DNA from: Alistipes megaguti
Lineage (GTDB): Bacteria > Bacteroidota > Bacteroidia > Bacteroidales > Rikenellaceae
DNA: 64,000 nucleotides
Assembly (NCBI RefSeq): GCF_900604385.1
Contig: NZ_LR027382.1
Location: 2,009,501 to 2,073,500, forward strand
Direction: 5' to 3'
Part shown: in pieces, positions 62,464 through 64,000 of the stretch
Layout: the number at the start of each line of letters is the position of its first letter
How positions within the stretch are numbered: position 1 is the first letter of the stretch
Made by a program: the position numbers and the translations under genes
The notes under the pieces: generated by a model
What the model was told of the DNA's origin: nothing
The model's input: only the letters and a program-made list of their open reading frames with translations
Database searches by the model: none

Positions 62464-63705
62464 TTACCGCTTGTTGGAAGAGGAATCCGGCTGTTCGGGG
62501 TGTCGGTCGAGCCGCAGCACCGACGGCAGGCAGAAAGCCACGCACCCCAGCAGGCAGATGGCTCCTCCCGAGAGGACGAACGTTGTGGTCAGCCCCACCT
62601 GCTCGGCCAGAAATCCCGTGCTCAGCAGCCCGAGGGCTGAGGGCAGCAGTCCGAAACTGCGGTAGAGCGACAGCACGCGTCCCAGCAGACCCGCCTCGAT
62701 GCGGGTCTGGAGCACGGCGACGAACGAGGCGTTGAAGACGCTGCTCGAGACGCCGGCGGCGGCCGTCAGCACCGCAAACCAATAGAAGGCCGTCGGTGGC
62801 AGCAGTCCCGAGAGCAGGAATGAAAGCCCCACCATGATATACATCAGATTGATCAGCACGATGCGGTTGATCGGGTAGTTGCGGGCCCCCATGATCGCCC
62901 CGCCGAGCAGGGCTCCGCCGCCCCAGATGATCTCCACGAAGCTCATCTCCCAGGTGCCGCCGCCGAAGTGGTTGAGCGTCATGAGCGGGAACATCACCCC
63001 GACGGGCATGATCAGAAACCAGATGGCGATGGCCAGCACGAAGAACCATCCCAGACCGGGTTGCGAGTGCATGGCGGCGAATCCTTCGCGCAGTTCGTGC
63101 CACAGATCGGCCTTGCGCTTCGGGCGCTCGGGGTTCGGAATGCGGACGAAGAGCAGCGTCGTGCAGGCGATCAGCGCCCCCACGACATCGAGCAGCAGGA
63201 TGTTGCCGATCGAGGTGAGCCCCAGCAGCAGGGCTCCCAGTGCCGGTCCTGCCAGGTCCGAGAATGACGAAATCACCTGATTCACGCCGGCGATGCGTGT
63301 CAGCTGCCGCTCGGGGGCCAGCAACGGCACCGAGGCCTGCATGGCCGGCACGTGAAAGGCCGTTCCCACCGAACGGCAGGCCAGCAGCACGTAGACATGC
63401 CACAGCTCGGCCCGCCCGCTCCAGAACAGCGCGGCCAGCCCCAGCGTGCAGAGGGCGATGAAGCTGTCGGCCAGAATCATTGTGCGTTTGCGGTCCCAGC
63501 GGTCGATGTAGACCCCCACGAAGAGCCCCAGCACGGCCTGCGGCAGCATGCCGGCCATGGCCGAAAGGGCCAGCACCTCGGCCGAACGCGTCTCGACGCT
63601 CATCCAGAAGATGATTGCGTAGGCGACGATCGAACTGCTGAGGATCGAGACGGCCTGACCGCTCCAGATGACGGCGAAGGTATGTTTCCAGTTCTCTGCG
63701 GACAT
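62464..63705 (-). CDS. MFS exporter (MFS_3/EntS-like)
   Basis: 413 aa with 12 hydrophobic helices. WSGQAVSILSSSIVAYAIIFWM (helix 1) and the loop 2-3 motif GVYIDRWDRKRTMILAD are typical of MFS_3 drug/siderophore exporters such as EntS and macrolide efflux proteins. NQVISSFSDLAGPALGALLL and RIPNPERPKRK also match the group. The substrate is unknown. It is a lone gene between rplT and gltB, all on the minus strand. Confidence 0.88.
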   Translation of the reverse strand: MSAENWKHTFAVIWSGQAVSILSSSIVAYAIIFWMSVETRSAEVLALSAMAGMLPQAVLGLFVGVYIDRWDRKRTMILADSFIALCTLGLAALFWSGRAELWHVYVLLACRSVGTAFHVPAMQASVPLLAPERQLTRIAGVNQVISSFSDLAGPALGALLLGLTSIGNILLLDVVGALIACTTLLFVRIPNPERPKRKADLWHELREGFAAMHSQPGLGWFFVLAIAIWFLIMPVGVMFPLMTLNHFGGGTWEMSFVEIIWGGGALLGGAIMGARNYPINRIVLINLMYIMVGLSFLLSGLLPPTAFYWFAVLTAAAGVSSSVFNASFVAVLQTRIEAGLLGRVLSLYRSFGLLPSALGLLSTGFLAEQVGLTTTFVLSGGAICLLGCVAFCLPSVLRLDRHPEQPDSSSNKR

Positions 63706-63718
63706 GGGGATCGGGAAA

Positions 63719-63756
63719 GAAAAGAAACGGCGGGCACCCGTGAGGGTATCCGCCGT
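63719..63756 (-). terminator. Terminator of rplT
   Basis: On the minus strand ACGGCGG-a-TACCC pairs with GGGT-g-CCCGCCGT around TCAC (13-bp stem, one mismatch, 63727-63756), followed by TTCTTTTC. A smaller AACCCT/AGGGTT hairpin lies just upstream of it. Confidence 0.8.
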
Positions 63757-63777
63757 GCTGAACCCTCGTCAGAAGGG

Positions 63778-64000
63778 TTATTTAACTGCGTTAACTATTG
63801 CCTCGAATGCCTTCGGCTCGTTCATGGCCAGATCGGCCAGTACCTTGCGGTTCAGGACGATGCCTTTGGCGTTGAGCTTGCCGATGAATTGCGAATAGGT
63901 CATTCCCTGGGCGCGGACGGCAGCGTTGATACGCATGATCCACAGCGAACGGAATGTCCGCTTCTTGAGCTGACGGTGTGCATAGGCAAAGCACAACCCT
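63778..64000 (-). CDS. rplT: 50S ribosomal protein L20 (3' part; 5' end beyond the window)
   Basis: The last 74 codons are present. They read FAYAHRQLKKRTFRSLWIMR, then INAAVRAQGMTYSQFIGKL and LNRKVLADLAMNEPKAFEAIV, which is the conserved C-terminal half of L20. The frame is open through the right edge, so roughly the first 40 residues are missing. L20 is an early 50S assembly protein; infC and rpmI would be expected upstream, outside the window. Confidence 0.95.
   Translation of the reverse strand, partial: GLCFAYAHRQLKKRTFRSLWIMRINAAVRAQGMTYSQFIGKLNAKGIVLNRKVLADLAMNEPKAFEAIVNAVK

Overview
The window looks like chromosomal DNA of a high-GC Bacteroidales, most likely Alistipes or a close relative. 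The reasons are a GC content near 60%, an almost complete lack of Shine-Dalgarno sequences, repeated promoters of the Bacteroidetes type (TTTG about 19-21 bp upstream of TAnnTTTG), DUF4251 and META-domain lipoproteins, an Rnf operon in the order BCDGEA behind an RseC-like gene, phosphate butyryltransferase plus butyrate kinase, and pyruvate phosphate dikinase. The genus is inferred. I see no prophage, insertion sequence, CRISPR array or rRNA operon. Almost everything is core metabolism, with a few accessory patches.

Layout: 1-4235 holds ppdK, a degenerate nuclease-fold secreted protein and its XRE regulator, with a dyad-rich control region. 4305-9518 holds mnmA, rimM, rpsP, tRNA-Arg(TCT), two small lipoproteins and rpmA/rplU. 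9676-14680 holds cysQ, a small Cys-rich membrane protein divergent from trkA, a GH3-family adenylating enzyme and a small AT-richer lipoprotein. 14756-19474 is a same-strand run: deoxynucleoside kinase, rRNA methyltransferase, MerR regulator, Nif3 protein and zinc-ribbon protein. 19757-26961 holds nadE, rseC and rnfBCDGEA, a sodium/proton-pumping ferredoxin:NAD+ oxidoreductase next to an NAD-making enzyme. 27155-33224 holds hpt-queE-divIC, thiL, aroQ-pyk and a polysaccharide flippase. 33261-40148 is a minus-strand block: crcB-ackA-ptb-buk, proBA and an OmpR-type response regulator. 40405-46305 holds a DUF349 protein, pyrG and yidC. 46460-51357 holds an esterase and the recQ-exonuclease-rlmI operon. 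51429-55617 is a probable metal-homeostasis locus: PqqD-like protein, Cys-rich exported protein, Fur-family regulator, TonB-dependent receptor and HMA protein. 55706-64000 holds a metallo-beta-lactamase-fold lipoprotein, an unknown lipoprotein, a lone gltB, an MFS exporter and the 3' part of rplT.

The observations I rate highest are these. (1) Four unrelated short tandem repeats (16, 24, 13 and 19 bp units) each lie just 3' of a stop codon, always with the G-rich strand in the mRNA sense. (2) The NAD synthetase has lost the glutaminase-triad cysteine. (3) An exported endonuclease/exonuclease/phosphatase-fold protein has every catalytic motif replaced, and its upstream XRE gene is preceded by four dyads within 100 bp. 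(4) Three 11-bp-phased TTGCRA elements abut the -10-like box of the TonB receptor just downstream of a Fur-family gene. (5) Several promoters sit so close to the start codon that near-leaderless mRNAs are predicted.
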